Below, one piece after another: positions 23,774 to 33,038 of a stretch of DNA of 36,241 bases. Position numbers and translations under genes: made by a program. Numbering within the stretch: the stretch's first letter is position 1; each line of letters starts with the position of its first letter. Source of the stretch: CAYLHF01 sp964383365 (GTDB lineage Bacteria > Bacteroidota > Rhodothermia > Rhodothermales > UBA10348). Where the stretch lies: positions 1-36,241 of the forward strand of contig CAYLHF010000030.1 in assembly GCA_964383365.1 (NCBI GenBank). Reading direction: 5' to 3'. Under the pieces are notes generated by a model that was not told the origin of the DNA, did not search any database, and saw nothing but the letters and a program-made list of their open reading frames with translations.

Positions 23774-24538
23774 ATGAGCAGAATCATCCGTTTTTTTGAC
23801 AGATCGGAAACGCATACCGATGTCGCACTCGACGTAATACGAGCTACTCTTGGCGTGGCTCTGTTTCTACGCGGTCTCTTTTTTATAACTGATTCATCCA
23901 GGATAATCGATCTGGTGAGTCATTCACAGATGGACTGGCTGATGCCGGCGCTCCTGCTGTATGCGGCAATTCTGGCGCACGTTGTTGGAGGCCTGATGCT
24001 GGCACTCGGCCTGTTGACAAGGATCGCATCACTTGCCCAGATCCCCGTACTGGGTGGTGCCGTGTTCTTCGCTTTCCTGCAGGGAGGACTGTTCATGCCG
24101 AATCAGTCACTCGAGTTGTCCGTTCTGGTGCTGTTCCTACTCGGAGTTTTGCTCGTCTACGGATCAGGTCGATACTCTCTCGACCACCGATTCTTCGCGA
24201 GTGGTCTCGCCCTCCGTCGGCAGGCAGAGGAAGACGCCGCGATGGACAGGCATCGGGACGAGATCGACGAGTGGGACAGAATCCGAGGAGAAGCTGCATC
24301 AGCCAGAGAGGGAAATTCGTCGCTGTCGTTGCGGTCTTCAGGGTCCTCGGGAGTCAGCATGATACAACTGGTCCGGTATGCAGTTGCCCTGGTGCTGGCA
24401 GGATCCATTCTGTATTTCGGAATCCGCGCCCTTCCCGTCGAAGTGTCCCTCGCCGAGATTGGTGCCGTCGGTGGAATTCTATTTGTCATCCTGGCCGTCT
24501 TTTTCGTCTTTTTCAACTGGGCGCTTAGCGAAGACTGA
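23774..24538 (+). CDS. DoxX-family membrane protein, extended form
   Basis: From the ATG at 23774 the protein has 254 residues. Residues about 15-145 are a DoxX domain with four helices and the typical NQSLELSVLVLFLLG and LIDLVSHSQ-type segments. A charged linker (about 155-200, rich in E, D and R) leads to two further helices (about 200-222 and 228-250). The relation to the thiosulfate:quinone oxidoreductase subunit DoxD/DoxX is by fold only. The C-terminal two-helix extension is not usual for plain DoxX proteins. It starts a small operon with an unknown protein and a second DoxX. Confidence 0.85.
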   Translation: MSRIIRFFDRSETHTDVALDVIRATLGVALFLRGLFFITDSSRIIDLVSHSQMDWLMPALLLYAAILAHVVGGLMLALGLLTRIASLAQIPVLGGAVFFAFLQGGLFMPNQSLELSVLVLFLLGVLLVYGSGRYSLDHRFFASGLALRRQAEEDAAMDRHRDEIDEWDRIRGEAASAREGNSSLSLRSSGSSGVSMIQLVRYAVALVLAGSILYFGIRALPVEVSLAEIGAVGGILFVILAVFFVFFNWALSED

Positions 24539-24550
24539 TCCGAGGAGTCT

Positions 24551-24919
24551 ATGGAGTGGGTCTGGCCTCTTTTTCAATCCTACATCAAAAAACGCCTCTG
24601 TAACGCGGGGGCGACAGTTCCTGATGATGACTCCCTTGAATCTGAGTTTATTGAGGTGCTGAGTGGATCGAGCGTAACCGTTCTTGTTCAGGAGCCGTGG
24701 AGAGGATCTGTGCGATTCAAATGTCTGGGCAGATTCGACTCCGGCGACATGTTTGATCTGTTGAATGCACCGGAGACGTACCTCCGAGATCACTTCGGTG
24801 GCGGAAAATTCAAGCTCAATTTTCATCACGGATGGCATTTTGTCGCCACCCAGAACTTTAAACCCGACGGCGATCCTCGATGGATGGATCTGCCTGAGTT
24901 CGAACTCGAGACAGCATAA
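24551..24919 (+). CDS. Hypothetical protein between two DoxX genes
   Basis: This 122-residue protein is probably soluble and cytoplasmic, with a mixed alpha/beta pattern (SSVTVLVQEPWRGSVRF and GGGKFKLNFHHGWHF). It has no signal peptide, helix or cysteine motif. I do not recognise a family. It begins 12 bp after the first DoxX gene, and its stop overlaps the start of the second (TAATG), so the three are one operon. Confidence 0.65.
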   Translation: MEWVWPLFQSYIKKRLCNAGATVPDDDSLESEFIEVLSGSSVTVLVQEPWRGSVRFKCLGRFDSGDMFDLLNAPETYLRDHFGGGKFKLNFHHGWHFVATQNFKPDGDPRWMDLPEFELETA

Positions 24920-25350
24920 TGACGAATAGTGAATTGACCAGACATCAGAAACTTGTCCGCTGGCAATGGACCCACAATTCTACGGCATCAGATTTGATTC
25001 GTGTTTTCGTGGGTGCCGCACTGCTGGTTCGAGGTATATGGATTTTCATGGATCCCAGCCGGATGACGGAATTTGTTGGCGATCGCTCCGTCGAATGGAT
25101 TGGCGCGTACGTGATGATTGCCCACATCGGCGGTGGTGCGTTGTTAATCGCTGGATTCCTGACAAGGTTCGGGGCGATGATTCAACTTCCAATCCTGATC
25201 GTAGCCACCTTCTTCGTCCATCTATCCGACGGTTTCGCCAGCCCCAATCAGTCCCTCGAACTGTCGGCGCTGATGTTGGTTTTGCTGGCGGTTATCCTGG
25301 TTTTCGGGCCCGGTAAACACTCGGTCGATTTCCATCGATACGATTCATGA
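24919..25350 (+). CDS. DoxX-family membrane protein
   Basis: This 143-residue four-helix protein has the DoxX pattern, ending NQSLELSALMLVLLAVILVFGPGKHSVD. It closely parallels residues 15-145 of the first DoxX protein, including the shared NQSLELS segment and the following strand GPGKHS/GSGRYS. The pair probably arose by duplication. Its start overlaps the stop of the unknown gene (TAATG). Substrates of such proteins are generally unknown. Confidence 0.88.
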   Translation: MTNSELTRHQKLVRWQWTHNSTASDLIRVFVGAALLVRGIWIFMDPSRMTEFVGDRSVEWIGAYVMIAHIGGGALLIAGFLTRFGAMIQLPILIVATFFVHLSDGFASPNQSLELSALMLVLLAVILVFGPGKHSVDFHRYDS

Positions 25351-25464
25351 GCCGTGGGCCGCAGCCTGACGGTCATGTTGCACGATTGGGAGTCCAGGTA
25401 ATAGTTCTCTCAGCGGAAGGGTCTACATTCGTCGTGATGAATTTCAGTAGACAGACGCACGTAC

Positions 25465-27759
25465 TTGATTTCACCGCTACGATTCCGACCTTTTCTGGTC
25501 GCCACGCTCTGTACTCTCGTTGTATTCCAGGCGCAGGCTCGACAGGGTGAAGTTCGGGGATTCGTCACCGACGCTTCTTCTGAACAGACCCTCCAGGGGG
25601 CTACCGTTGTTCTACAAATCGACGGGTCACTCGTTCTGGGAACGGCTACCGACGGCGACGGATTTTTTTCTTTCCGTCGAGTGTCCACGGGGACGTATAC
25701 CCTGCAGGTTTCATTCGTCGGATTCGAGACCTATACGGGATCGGTCTCGCTCCGAAATGGTGGTACAATAGAGCGTCTGATCGCCCTCGATCCGAGTAGG
25801 TCCCCAATAGATGAAGTGGTCGTGGAGGCGGAGATCGATACGGGTGTGACCACGGTGACCGCCGGTCTGGAGTCGCTTATTCCGAGGCAGATCGAGCGCG
25901 TACCCATCCCGGGAGTCTCAGGAGACCTGGCCGGGTATTTACAGACCATGCCAGGAGTTGTTGTTCAGGGAGATCGGGGAGGCCAGTTCTTTGTCCGTGG
26001 TGGAGCGGTAGATCAGAACCTTGCGCTTCTGGATGGTTTACCCGTGTACATGCCTTTTCACGTACTGAGTTTCTATTCTGCTTTCCCGCAGGAAGTGGTA
26101 GATCGCGCCGACGTGTATACCGGTGGTTTCGGGGCTCGATACGGAGGCCGGGTCTCCTCTGTGATAGATGTAAAGGCCCGGAATGGAAACAAACAGGATC
26201 TTGCCGGAAGCATTTCGGTCGCTCCGTTTCTGAGCACGGTTCAAATCGACGGCCCGCTCGTCCGAAATCGCATTTCGTTTTTACTCAGTGCCAGACAATC
26301 CCTCATTGAGGAGATTGTGCCCGAATTATTTGGTCAAGCGTTACCCTACCGATTTGGAGATCGCATGGCCAAGATCCATGCACTTCTCGGAAGTGGCCAG
26401 TCCCTTTCCTTCACCTTTCTGGACACAGATGACAGAGGGGACATAGCCGGGACGAAGAAAACCTTCGAGGGAGACGCAATCGCTTCGGCACCCACCGACA
26501 GCGCAGAGGTCGCTTGGTCCAACACCGTGTACGGAGGAACGTATACGCTTCGATCGAATGCCCTTCCGCTGGTTTTGACGCTTACGGCAGGCCGATCCGA
26601 AATGTCCAACGAGATGGGCGCCGAGAACGATCCGGAACGCACGTCGAGCATCAAAAGCACGGACCTTGGAGGCACATTACAGTGGTCGGGGAGGCGTACC
26701 AATGTCGCGATCGGAGCGAGGTATCGAGCGTCCGCACTGGCATTCCGCCTCGACGGATTGTTCGACGAACTGTCTACGGATGCCGAAGACCTGGATGAAC
26801 TGGATGCTTTTGCAGAGTCTTCTTTCGACGTTTCAGGGTCCAAGATCAGATTCGAACCGGGTGTACACATTTATTCCGTAACGAATCAGTCTCGTCTGGA
26901 GTTAGAACCTCGCATCCGGTTTTCGTTCCATCCGGGCGGCCTCCGGGGTACCCACCATTTTCATGCCGCCTGGGGAGTCTATCACCAGGCGACACTCGGT
27001 CTCGACGACGAGCGGGATCTTGGAAATCTTTTTACCGCATGGACGGCGGTAAAATCTGATCGAGCGCTCCCGACGGCAACGCACGCAATCCTGGGGTGGA
27101 ATGCCCGCGTGTCGCCGGCTGTGAGCGCTGCCGTCGAAGGCTTCTACAAGCGCTATGAGGGTCTCTCCGTTCCGATATTCAGTGCGTTTCCCCGTTTTAC
27201 GACGACCCTCCAATCTGCCGACGGAAACGCATACGGACTGGACGCACGTATTGAGCTAACGGACCGCCCATTCATAAACGAGTCCGTTCTGGACGGATAT
27301 GTCAGTTATTCGTACTCAAACGTGGAATATGATGCATCCGGGACGTCCTATCATCCCGCTCACGACCGACGGCATCAGATGAATGCGCTCTTCCACGCTC
27401 AACGGGGCGAAGTCGGGATGACCGTGCAGTGGCAGATCGGATCCGGACTTCCATTTACCGAGTCCGGTGGGTTCGACACGTTCATTTTACTGAATCCGGA
27501 TGTCGATGTATCGACCGAGGCCGGTCTGGATCGCATTCTGTATGCAGACCCGTTCAAGGGTCGGCAACCCACCTATTCCAGAATGGATGTCTGGCTCGAG
27601 CGCCGGGTCGATCATGGAAAATACGTCGCTACGCTGCGTGCGGGAGCCATAAATGTTCTCAATCGCGACAATCTATTCTATTACGACCTGTTTACGTTCA
27701 AGCGGGTCGACCAACTGCCCATCATTCCGTCTGTGGGGCTCAAGGTTGAACTGCGCTAG
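25465..27759 (+). CDS. TonB-dependent outer-membrane receptor
   Basis: This 764-residue protein begins at TTG 25465, the only in-frame start codon after an upstream stop at 25438-25440. It has a signal peptide (about 1-26) and a carboxypeptidase-regulatory-like domain (about 28-110, VRGFVTDASSEQTLQGATVV). The plug domain has VVQGDRGGQFFVRGG and DGLPVYMPFHVLSF (about 165-210). The remaining about 500 residues are barrel strands ending in ...LKVELR. There is no SusD partner, so it is not a standard Sus-type pair. The substrate is unknown: iron chelate, cobalamin or an organic polymer. It follows the second DoxX gene by 114 bp. Confidence 0.92.
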   Translation: MISPLRFRPFLVATLCTLVVFQAQARQGEVRGFVTDASSEQTLQGATVVLQIDGSLVLGTATDGDGFFSFRRVSTGTYTLQVSFVGFETYTGSVSLRNGGTIERLIALDPSRSPIDEVVVEAEIDTGVTTVTAGLESLIPRQIERVPIPGVSGDLAGYLQTMPGVVVQGDRGGQFFVRGGAVDQNLALLDGLPVYMPFHVLSFYSAFPQEVVDRADVYTGGFGARYGGRVSSVIDVKARNGNKQDLAGSISVAPFLSTVQIDGPLVRNRISFLLSARQSLIEEIVPELFGQALPYRFGDRMAKIHALLGSGQSLSFTFLDTDDRGDIAGTKKTFEGDAIASAPTDSAEVAWSNTVYGGTYTLRSNALPLVLTLTAGRSEMSNEMGAENDPERTSSIKSTDLGGTLQWSGRRTNVAIGARYRASALAFRLDGLFDELSTDAEDLDELDAFAESSFDVSGSKIRFEPGVHIYSVTNQSRLELEPRIRFSFHPGGLRGTHHFHAAWGVYHQATLGLDDERDLGNLFTAWTAVKSDRALPTATHAILGWNARVSPAVSAAVEGFYKRYEGLSVPIFSAFPRFTTTLQSADGNAYGLDARIELTDRPFINESVLDGYVSYSYSNVEYDASGTSYHPAHDRRHQMNALFHAQRGEVGMTVQWQIGSGLPFTESGGFDTFILLNPDVDVSTEAGLDRILYADPFKGRQPTYSRMDVWLERRVDHGKYVATLRAGAINVLNRDNLFYYDLFTFKRVDQLPIIPSVGLKVELR

Positions 27760-27802
27760 CGGTTCCGCGATCAGGAAGATTTCGACGCTACCCGTGTGCC
27801 GA

Positions 27803-28909
27803 TCAATCGGGGAACAACGACGTGTCCATCCCTGGGATAACGCGGAGCGCATTCCGGTAATAGATATGGCGCAGCACGTCGTCGGGGAGATTCATGCCGT
27901 AGAGCTTCCAGTGGGCATGACGTTTTCGATAGTAGTCGAAGAACTCGTCGTCTGTCTCGAACGTGCGGAAGTAGACACGGTACTCGTCGACTGCCCAGGC
28001 GTCCTTCCCGAACATCACCCGATCTTTGTAGTCAATCAGGAACTGTCTGGCGTGTCGGGGCTGGCGACCCAGTTCAGCCAGGACCGCGCCGAGTTCGGTG
28101 TACATATTGGGAAACTCATCCATTAACGTGGCCAGTCCGTCAAGATTGTTTCCATACCACCCGAGATGCGCATTGATAAATGTGGTCTCGGGATGCTTGC
28201 GAAAAACGTCGTGCTGTTCCCCCATAATTTCATCGAATGACGGGTATTTGGCAGGATCCCGATATCGATTCGGCTTCTGTCTCAGTTCAAGCCAGCGTTC
28301 GTTGTATCGGTCGCGAGGAGACCAGAATGGTGAAGGTTCTCCCGTGTGGATCAACACCGGTATCCCGAGCTCTCCGCATTTCGTCCATATTGGATCCAGA
28401 CGCGGATCATTCGTGGCCACGCGCTGATCATCGGAATCTCGAATCGAGAGCCCCAGACTCTTGTAAATTTTGAGTCCCTGAGCGCCATTGGCGACGTCTT
28501 GCTCGAGCTGAGCTACGGCCTTTTCTGTCCAGCCCGGAGAGCCGATCTCTGAAAAGTCGATGTTGGCAAAGACTACGAACCGCGAGGGATAGCGTCCTTT
28601 CATGCTCTTGACCATGGCAGCGAGCTTGTTCCCCCATCCACCACTCAGATTGACGGCGATTGCCATGTTGACGCTGTCCATATCGGCAACGACTTCCGCC
28701 ATCCGCTCGTCAGAGTACGTGTCCGCCTGGAAGTGGTGGCTATGTACATCGATAAATGGATATTTCGCCATCCGAATCGGATGTTTCGGTACAACCAGTG
28801 TCGATACGGGTTCGTATTCTCCGATGTCCATAGCCTTGAGTTGCTCCTGAGCACGCGTCACGGAGACCGGTACCAACAATGTGAGCCCGAGGAAAAGTCT
28901 TCGAAACAT
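27803..28909 (-). CDS. Secreted amidohydrolase-superfamily metal hydrolase
   Basis: From the ATG at 28909 the protein has 368 residues with a signal peptide (about 1-21, ending SVTRAQ). A longer frame to 29011 would run into the divergent promoter region and lacks support. Metal-ligand motifs of the amidohydrolase TIM barrel are present: DVHSHHF (H56/H58), a lysine in GLKIYKSLG, IHTGEPS, INAHLGW and a final aspartate in FGKDAW. This layout is that of the Amidohydro_2 family, so the reaction is probably hydrolysis or decarboxylation of a small acid; the substrate cannot be deduced. It is convergent with the TonB receptor and divergent from uvrB. Confidence 0.88.
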   Translation of the reverse strand: MFRRLFLGLTLLVPVSVTRAQEQLKAMDIGEYEPVSTLVVPKHPIRMAKYPFIDVHSHHFQADTYSDERMAEVVADMDSVNMAIAVNLSGGWGNKLAAMVKSMKGRYPSRFVVFANIDFSEIGSPGWTEKAVAQLEQDVANGAQGLKIYKSLGLSIRDSDDQRVATNDPRLDPIWTKCGELGIPVLIHTGEPSPFWSPRDRYNERWLELRQKPNRYRDPAKYPSFDEIMGEQHDVFRKHPETTFINAHLGWYGNNLDGLATLMDEFPNMYTELGAVLAELGRQPRHARQFLIDYKDRVMFGKDAWAVDEYRVYFRTFETDDEFFDYYRKRHAHWKLYGMNLPDDVLRHIYYRNALRVIPGMDTSLFPD

Positions 28910-29043
28910 GGTGACTTGACTTTTTGATGATTGGGTGCCGAACCGGAAGCGGCCGACGGGGTAGATAGCAGTCCGAATACCCGCGGCGGCAGCCTTCGTT
29001 TCCGTCCCCACTATTTCCGTCGTATTGGTCCGTCCGAATCCGC

Positions 29044-31101
29044 ATGTCCGACATCAACACCCTCGACCTGGACTTTCAACTTACGTCTGATTTTGAGCCG
29101 ACGGGGGATCAGCCGCGGGCCATAACGGAGCTCTCCGAAGGCCTCGCTCGCGGGGACAAGTTTCAGACGCTGCTCGGGGCTACGGGTACCGGGAAGACAT
29201 TCACCGTTTCGAATGTGGTCGGGAAGCTCGGCAAACCCACATTGGTTCTGAGTCACAACAAGACGCTTGCGGCCCAACTCTATGCCGAATTCAAACATTT
29301 CTTTCCGAACAATGCCGTAGAATTTTTCATCTCCTACTACGACTATTATCAGCCTGAAGCCTACATCGTCCACTCGGATACGTATATCGAGAAGGATATG
29401 TCGGTCAATGAGCGTATCGACCGCTTGCGTCTGAAGACGACCAGTTCGCTGGTCTCCGGTCGTCAGGATGTAATCGTCGTCGCCAGCGTCTCGTGCATCT
29501 ATGGACTGGGATCGCCAGACGAGTATCGATCCCAGATCGTACAGGTTCGGGTGGGTGAAGAGATCGAACGGAATTCCGTTCTTCGCGGTTTGCTCGCCAT
29601 CTATTACACCCGGAATGACGTCGAGTTTATTCCCGGTGTTTTTCGTGTACGGGGAGATGTGATCGAGATATTTCCTGCATACGCCGAAGATCAGGCGTAC
29701 CGGATTGAACTTTGGGGTGATGAAGTCGAGAAAATAAGCGTCTTCGACCCGATCACGGGCAAAACCATCTCTGATGCTCAATTTCTAACGGTCTATCCGG
29801 CCAAACTGTTTGTTACGCCTAAAGACCAGATGGATCGTGCCATCGCATCGATTGAAGAAGAATTGAACTGGCGCCTGGCTGTCCAGAGAGAAAACGGGCT
29901 CGTGCTGGAAGCTCACCGGCTTGAGCAGCGCACCCGATTCGACATCGAGATGCTGAGGGAGGTCGGTTACTGCTCAGGTGTAGAAAATTATTCACGCCAT
30001 TTGACGGGACGGACACCCGGCGAGCGGCCGTACTGTCTGTTGGACTATTTCCCGGACGACTTTCTCATGGTAATCGACGAGAGTCACGTAACGCTCCCGC
30101 AGGTAAGGGCCATGTACAACGGCGATCGGGCGCGAAAATTGACGTTGGTCGAACACGGGTTCCGACTGCCGTCTGCACTCGACAATCGTCCAATGACATT
30201 CGAAGAATTTGAGGCGCGTCTTGACCAGGTTATTTACGCGAGTGCAACACCTGGCGATTACGAATTGGAGCAGTGTGGAGGGGTGTTTGTCGAGCAAGTC
30301 ATTCGTCCAACCGGTATTCCGGACCCCGGTGTCGAAATTCGTCCGTCGAAGAACCAGATTGACGATCTGCTTGAGGAGATCAGGGTGGTTTCCGAACGAA
30401 ACGAACGAACGCTTGTGACCACGCTTACGAAACGGATGGCAGAAGACCTCGCTGATTATCTGGATTCATATGGCATCCGCGTACGGTATCTGCATTCTGA
30501 CATCACCGCTCTCGATCGGGTAGAAATTCTCCGGGGACTCAGACTAGGGCAGTTTGACGTATTGATCGGCGTGAACCTGCTGAGAGAGGGACTCGATCTG
30601 CCGGAAGTCTCTCTCGTCGCCATTCTGGATGCTGATAAGGAGGGATTTCTACGAAGTGACCGCTCGTTGATTCAGACGGCCGGGCGGGCGGCCCGTAATG
30701 CCAACAGCAAAATCATCATGTATGCTGATCGTAGAACGGGTTCGATGGATCGAATGATCTCCGAGACCGAACGTAGGCGAGAGATCCAACTCGCGTACAA
30801 CGAAGAGCACGGCATTATACCGACGACGGTGAAAAAATCCGTTGATGACATCATGGAAGGCACCGTCATTGCCGAAGAGAAACATGCGGACGGCGGGCCG
30901 GCTTCCACCTATTACGCAGGACCAGATCAACTCAAGACGGTCGCAGACCCGGTGCTCAAGTACCTGACAGACGATCAGAAAAAGGACATGATCCGCCAAC
31001 TCAAGGAGGAAATGCTGGAGGCGGCCAGCAACCTGAAGTTTGAGAAAGCGGCAGAACTGCGCGATTCAATCGCGCAACTGACCGTCGACCTCAAGAAATA
31101 A
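29044..31101 (+). CDS. uvrB: Excinuclease ABC subunit UvrB
   Basis: This 685-residue nucleotide excision repair helicase has Walker A GATGTGKT (residues 45-52), the beta-hairpin region FISYYDYYQPEAYI, the DEAD-type box VIDESHVT, and the C-terminal helicase segments (ADKEGFLRS, QTAGRAARN). The UVR domain is at the end (LKEEMLEAASNLKFEKAAEL). Length is normal. It forms a complex with UvrA for damage recognition and with UvrC for incision. It is divergent from the amidohydrolase gene; the 134 bp between them holds no clear LexA box by eye. Confidence 0.98.
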   Translation: MSDINTLDLDFQLTSDFEPTGDQPRAITELSEGLARGDKFQTLLGATGTGKTFTVSNVVGKLGKPTLVLSHNKTLAAQLYAEFKHFFPNNAVEFFISYYDYYQPEAYIVHSDTYIEKDMSVNERIDRLRLKTTSSLVSGRQDVIVVASVSCIYGLGSPDEYRSQIVQVRVGEEIERNSVLRGLLAIYYTRNDVEFIPGVFRVRGDVIEIFPAYAEDQAYRIELWGDEVEKISVFDPITGKTISDAQFLTVYPAKLFVTPKDQMDRAIASIEEELNWRLAVQRENGLVLEAHRLEQRTRFDIEMLREVGYCSGVENYSRHLTGRTPGERPYCLLDYFPDDFLMVIDESHVTLPQVRAMYNGDRARKLTLVEHGFRLPSALDNRPMTFEEFEARLDQVIYASATPGDYELEQCGGVFVEQVIRPTGIPDPGVEIRPSKNQIDDLLEEIRVVSERNERTLVTTLTKRMAEDLADYLDSYGIRVRYLHSDITALDRVEILRGLRLGQFDVLIGVNLLREGLDLPEVSLVAILDADKEGFLRSDRSLIQTAGRAARNANSKIIMYADRRTGSMDRMISETERRREIQLAYNEEHGIIPTTVKKSVDDIMEGTVIAEEKHADGGPASTYYAGPDQLKTVADPVLKYLTDDQKKDMIRQLKEEMLEAASNLKFEKAAELRDSIAQLTVDLKK

Positions 31102-31114
31102 AACGAGTTCGGTC

Positions 31115-31699
31115 TTATCCCAACATGCCGACAACACCGGCTCGAATCATGGCTACGGCAATGGCAGCCAGAAAGAGACTGGTTACTTTGGCAACGGCCA
31201 ACGCCGTGTTTGACCCCATTTTTCGGAGGAGTGTCGGTCCGAATAAAAAACCGATTGAGATAAGCGTAAGATTCAGCAGCAGGGCAACGAATGTTGGTAG
31301 ATAACCGAAACTTTGCTGGGATACGAGAATCGTAGTAATAGCGGCCGGTCCAATCGTGAGCGGAATACCGATAGGGACAATTCCCAACGATCCACCGTCG
31401 TCCTCGGGGCTGCGTCTCCTGAAGTCGCCAAATATGAGGTCCGTGATACTCAAGACAAGTAAAATAATACCACCGCCGACACGGAGATCGTTGAGTGTGA
31501 TACCCATGATATCAAAGATCAGCTCCCCTGCGAAGAGTATCAGCGCTGCGACGGCGAAAGCCGTACTCGTGGCCTGGACAATCAGGCGACGTCGGGCTCG
31601 TTCCTCGAGGCCATCTGTGAGAGACATGAAGAGTGGCAGTACACCGGGAAGATTCATGGCGACGAACAGAGGCAAAAATGACTCGATGAAGGGAGACAT
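31115..31699 (-). CDS. MarC-family inner-membrane protein
   Basis: From the ATG at 31699 the protein has 194 residues and six hydrophobic helices. It has the family segments FVAMNLPGVLPLFMSLT near the N-terminus and IVPIGIPLTIGPAAITTILV in the middle. The longer frame to 31801 overlaps the divergent lipoprotein gene and adds a basic, non-homologous segment. MarC proteins have no established transport substrate. The stop is 13 bp from the end of uvrB, convergent. Confidence 0.93.
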   Translation of the reverse strand: MSPFIESFLPLFVAMNLPGVLPLFMSLTDGLEERARRRLIVQATSTAFAVAALILFAGELIFDIMGITLNDLRVGGGIILLVLSITDLIFGDFRRRSPEDDGGSLGIVPIGIPLTIGPAAITTILVSQQSFGYLPTFVALLLNLTLISIGFLFGPTLLRKMGSNTALAVAKVTSLFLAAIAVAMIRAGVVGMLG

Positions 31700-31789
31700 G
31701 GCGGATCTTGGACTGGAAATTCGGGTTGACGAGCGGATGTCGTTCAGTGATGGCCGCTCAAATTGTCCACATGGTACACCTGTCAACCG

Positions 31790-32272
31790 ATGAATATCCA
31801 ACGCTACGGTGCGATCTTTTTAATCCTTCTTGGCATCTTCGTTCTTTCAGGATGCAAACAACCCGTACCTGAGATTGTCAGTACGTCTGAACCGCTGTAT
31901 TTCGAACGAATCGGAATGGGTCAAACGGGAACGGTCGCGGACACGATCGAGGTATTAATTCGAACCGAAAAAAACTGGAAGGAGTGGAGCGAAAAGGTTA
32001 AGCCGTTGTCTCCCTTTAAGAAAATAGATTTTTCCCAGGCAAGTATCGCACTGATTGCGATACCTGTAGAGTCTGGCGGGTACACGGTCGAGGTGGAATC
32101 AGTCGAAAAAGACGCAGGAGTTATTACTGTTTCTTATCTGTTCTCGAAACCGAAGTCGGCGTGCATTTCTCCACTGGCCGCGGCGCTTCCTTTCCAGGCT
32201 GTTCTGATCAGGAAGGCCGATGGAGACGCTCGGTTCAAGCGCCGGGAAGAGCGCTACGGATGCGACCTTTGA
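31790..32272 (+). CDS. Lipoprotein with PrcB-like C-terminal domain
   Basis: The ATG at 31790 gives 160 residues with a lipoprotein signal ending LSGC (C22). Residues about 85-150 match the PrcB_C pattern: ALIAIPVESGGYTVEVESVE, then a strand pair and PFQAVLIRK. PrcB was first described as a modulator of the dentilisin protease complex in Treponema, but the domain is widespread in lipoproteins of unknown role. It is divergent from marC. Its stop (32270-32272) directly abuts the stop of the convergent ABC gene with zero bases between. Confidence 0.8.
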   Translation: MNIQRYGAIFLILLGIFVLSGCKQPVPEIVSTSEPLYFERIGMGQTGTVADTIEVLIRTEKNWKEWSEKVKPLSPFKKIDFSQASIALIAIPVESGGYTVEVESVEKDAGVITVSYLFSKPKSACISPLAAALPFQAVLIRKADGDARFKRREERYGCDL

Positions 32273-33013
32273 TCAGCCGGGATTACCATTCTCAACGAGT
32301 CTGGGATTGTGGACCCGTTCATCAGATTCGATGAGTCCGTCCCGAAGCCGAATAATTCGTCGGGCATGCTGAGCAATATATTCTTCATGGGTGACGACCA
32401 GGATGGTGTTTCCTCTGCCATGAAGTTCTTCGAAGAGTTGCAGGATCTCCTCTCCGGTTTTGGAATCCAGATTGCCCGTAGGTTCGTCTGCAAGCAGGAT
32501 GGACGGATTGTTGACCAGCGCTCGCGCCACTGCGACGCGCTGTCGCTGGCCACCCGATAACTCATTCGGTTTGTGATCCATTCGTTCATTGAGACCCACG
32601 CTCGTTAGCGAGGCCTCTGCCATTTCGTGCCGTTTGGATCTGGGGATGCCGGAGTAGATGAGTGGCAGTTCCACATTTTGAAGACAATTCGCCCTCGGAA
32701 GGAGATTGAATGTCTGAAAAATGAATCCGATTTCTCGATTCCTGACTACCGCGAGTTCGTCGTCATCCATCTCTTCAACTTCGTGGTCGTTCAGGATATA
32801 GAATCCTTCGGACGGGACATCGAGGGCACCGATAATATTCATCATCGTCGACTTACCCGATCCGGACGGTCCCATGATGGCTACGTATTCATTCGGATAA
32901 ATTGATACCGAAACGCCGTCCAGAGCACGGACTTCCTGCGTGCCCATTTTATATATTTTCTTGACGTCACGCAGTTCTATTATCGGGCGTGGCGTTGAGG
33001 ATCCGGATTCCAT
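32273..33013 (-). CDS. MacB/LolD-type ABC transporter ATP-binding protein
   Basis: This 246-residue ATPase has all nucleotide-binding motifs: Walker A GPSGSGKST (residues 48-56), Q-loop IFQTFNLLP, signature LSGGQRQR, Walker B ILLADEPTGNLD and switch VTHE. The sequence is typical of the MacB/LolD/FtsE-like export group. It is the last gene of a three-gene operon (TolC, membrane fusion protein, ATPase) and lies 25 bp after the adaptor gene. No FtsX/MacB permease gene follows; the next gene is convergent. It must pair with a permease encoded elsewhere. Confidence 0.95.
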   Translation of the reverse strand: MESGSSTPRPIIELRDVKKIYKMGTQEVRALDGVSVSIYPNEYVAIMGPSGSGKSTMMNIIGALDVPSEGFYILNDHEVEEMDDDELAVVRNREIGFIFQTFNLLPRANCLQNVELPLIYSGIPRSKRHEMAEASLTSVGLNERMDHKPNELSGGQRQRVAVARALVNNPSILLADEPTGNLDSKTGEEILQLFEELHGRGNTILVVTHEEYIAQHARRIIRLRDGLIESDERVHNPRLVENGNPG

Positions 33014-33038
33014 ACTACAATAACTTTAGAGTCAATAT

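Noticed and set aside
25347..25550. A 67-codon plus-strand frame between the second DoxX gene and the TonB receptor
   Set aside because: It overlaps the receptor start and has no recognisable features. The receptor signal peptide frame is far more convincing.
29011..29781. A 256-codon minus-strand open frame inside uvrB
   Set aside because: Antisense to a certain gene; composition and lack of motifs point to a shadow.
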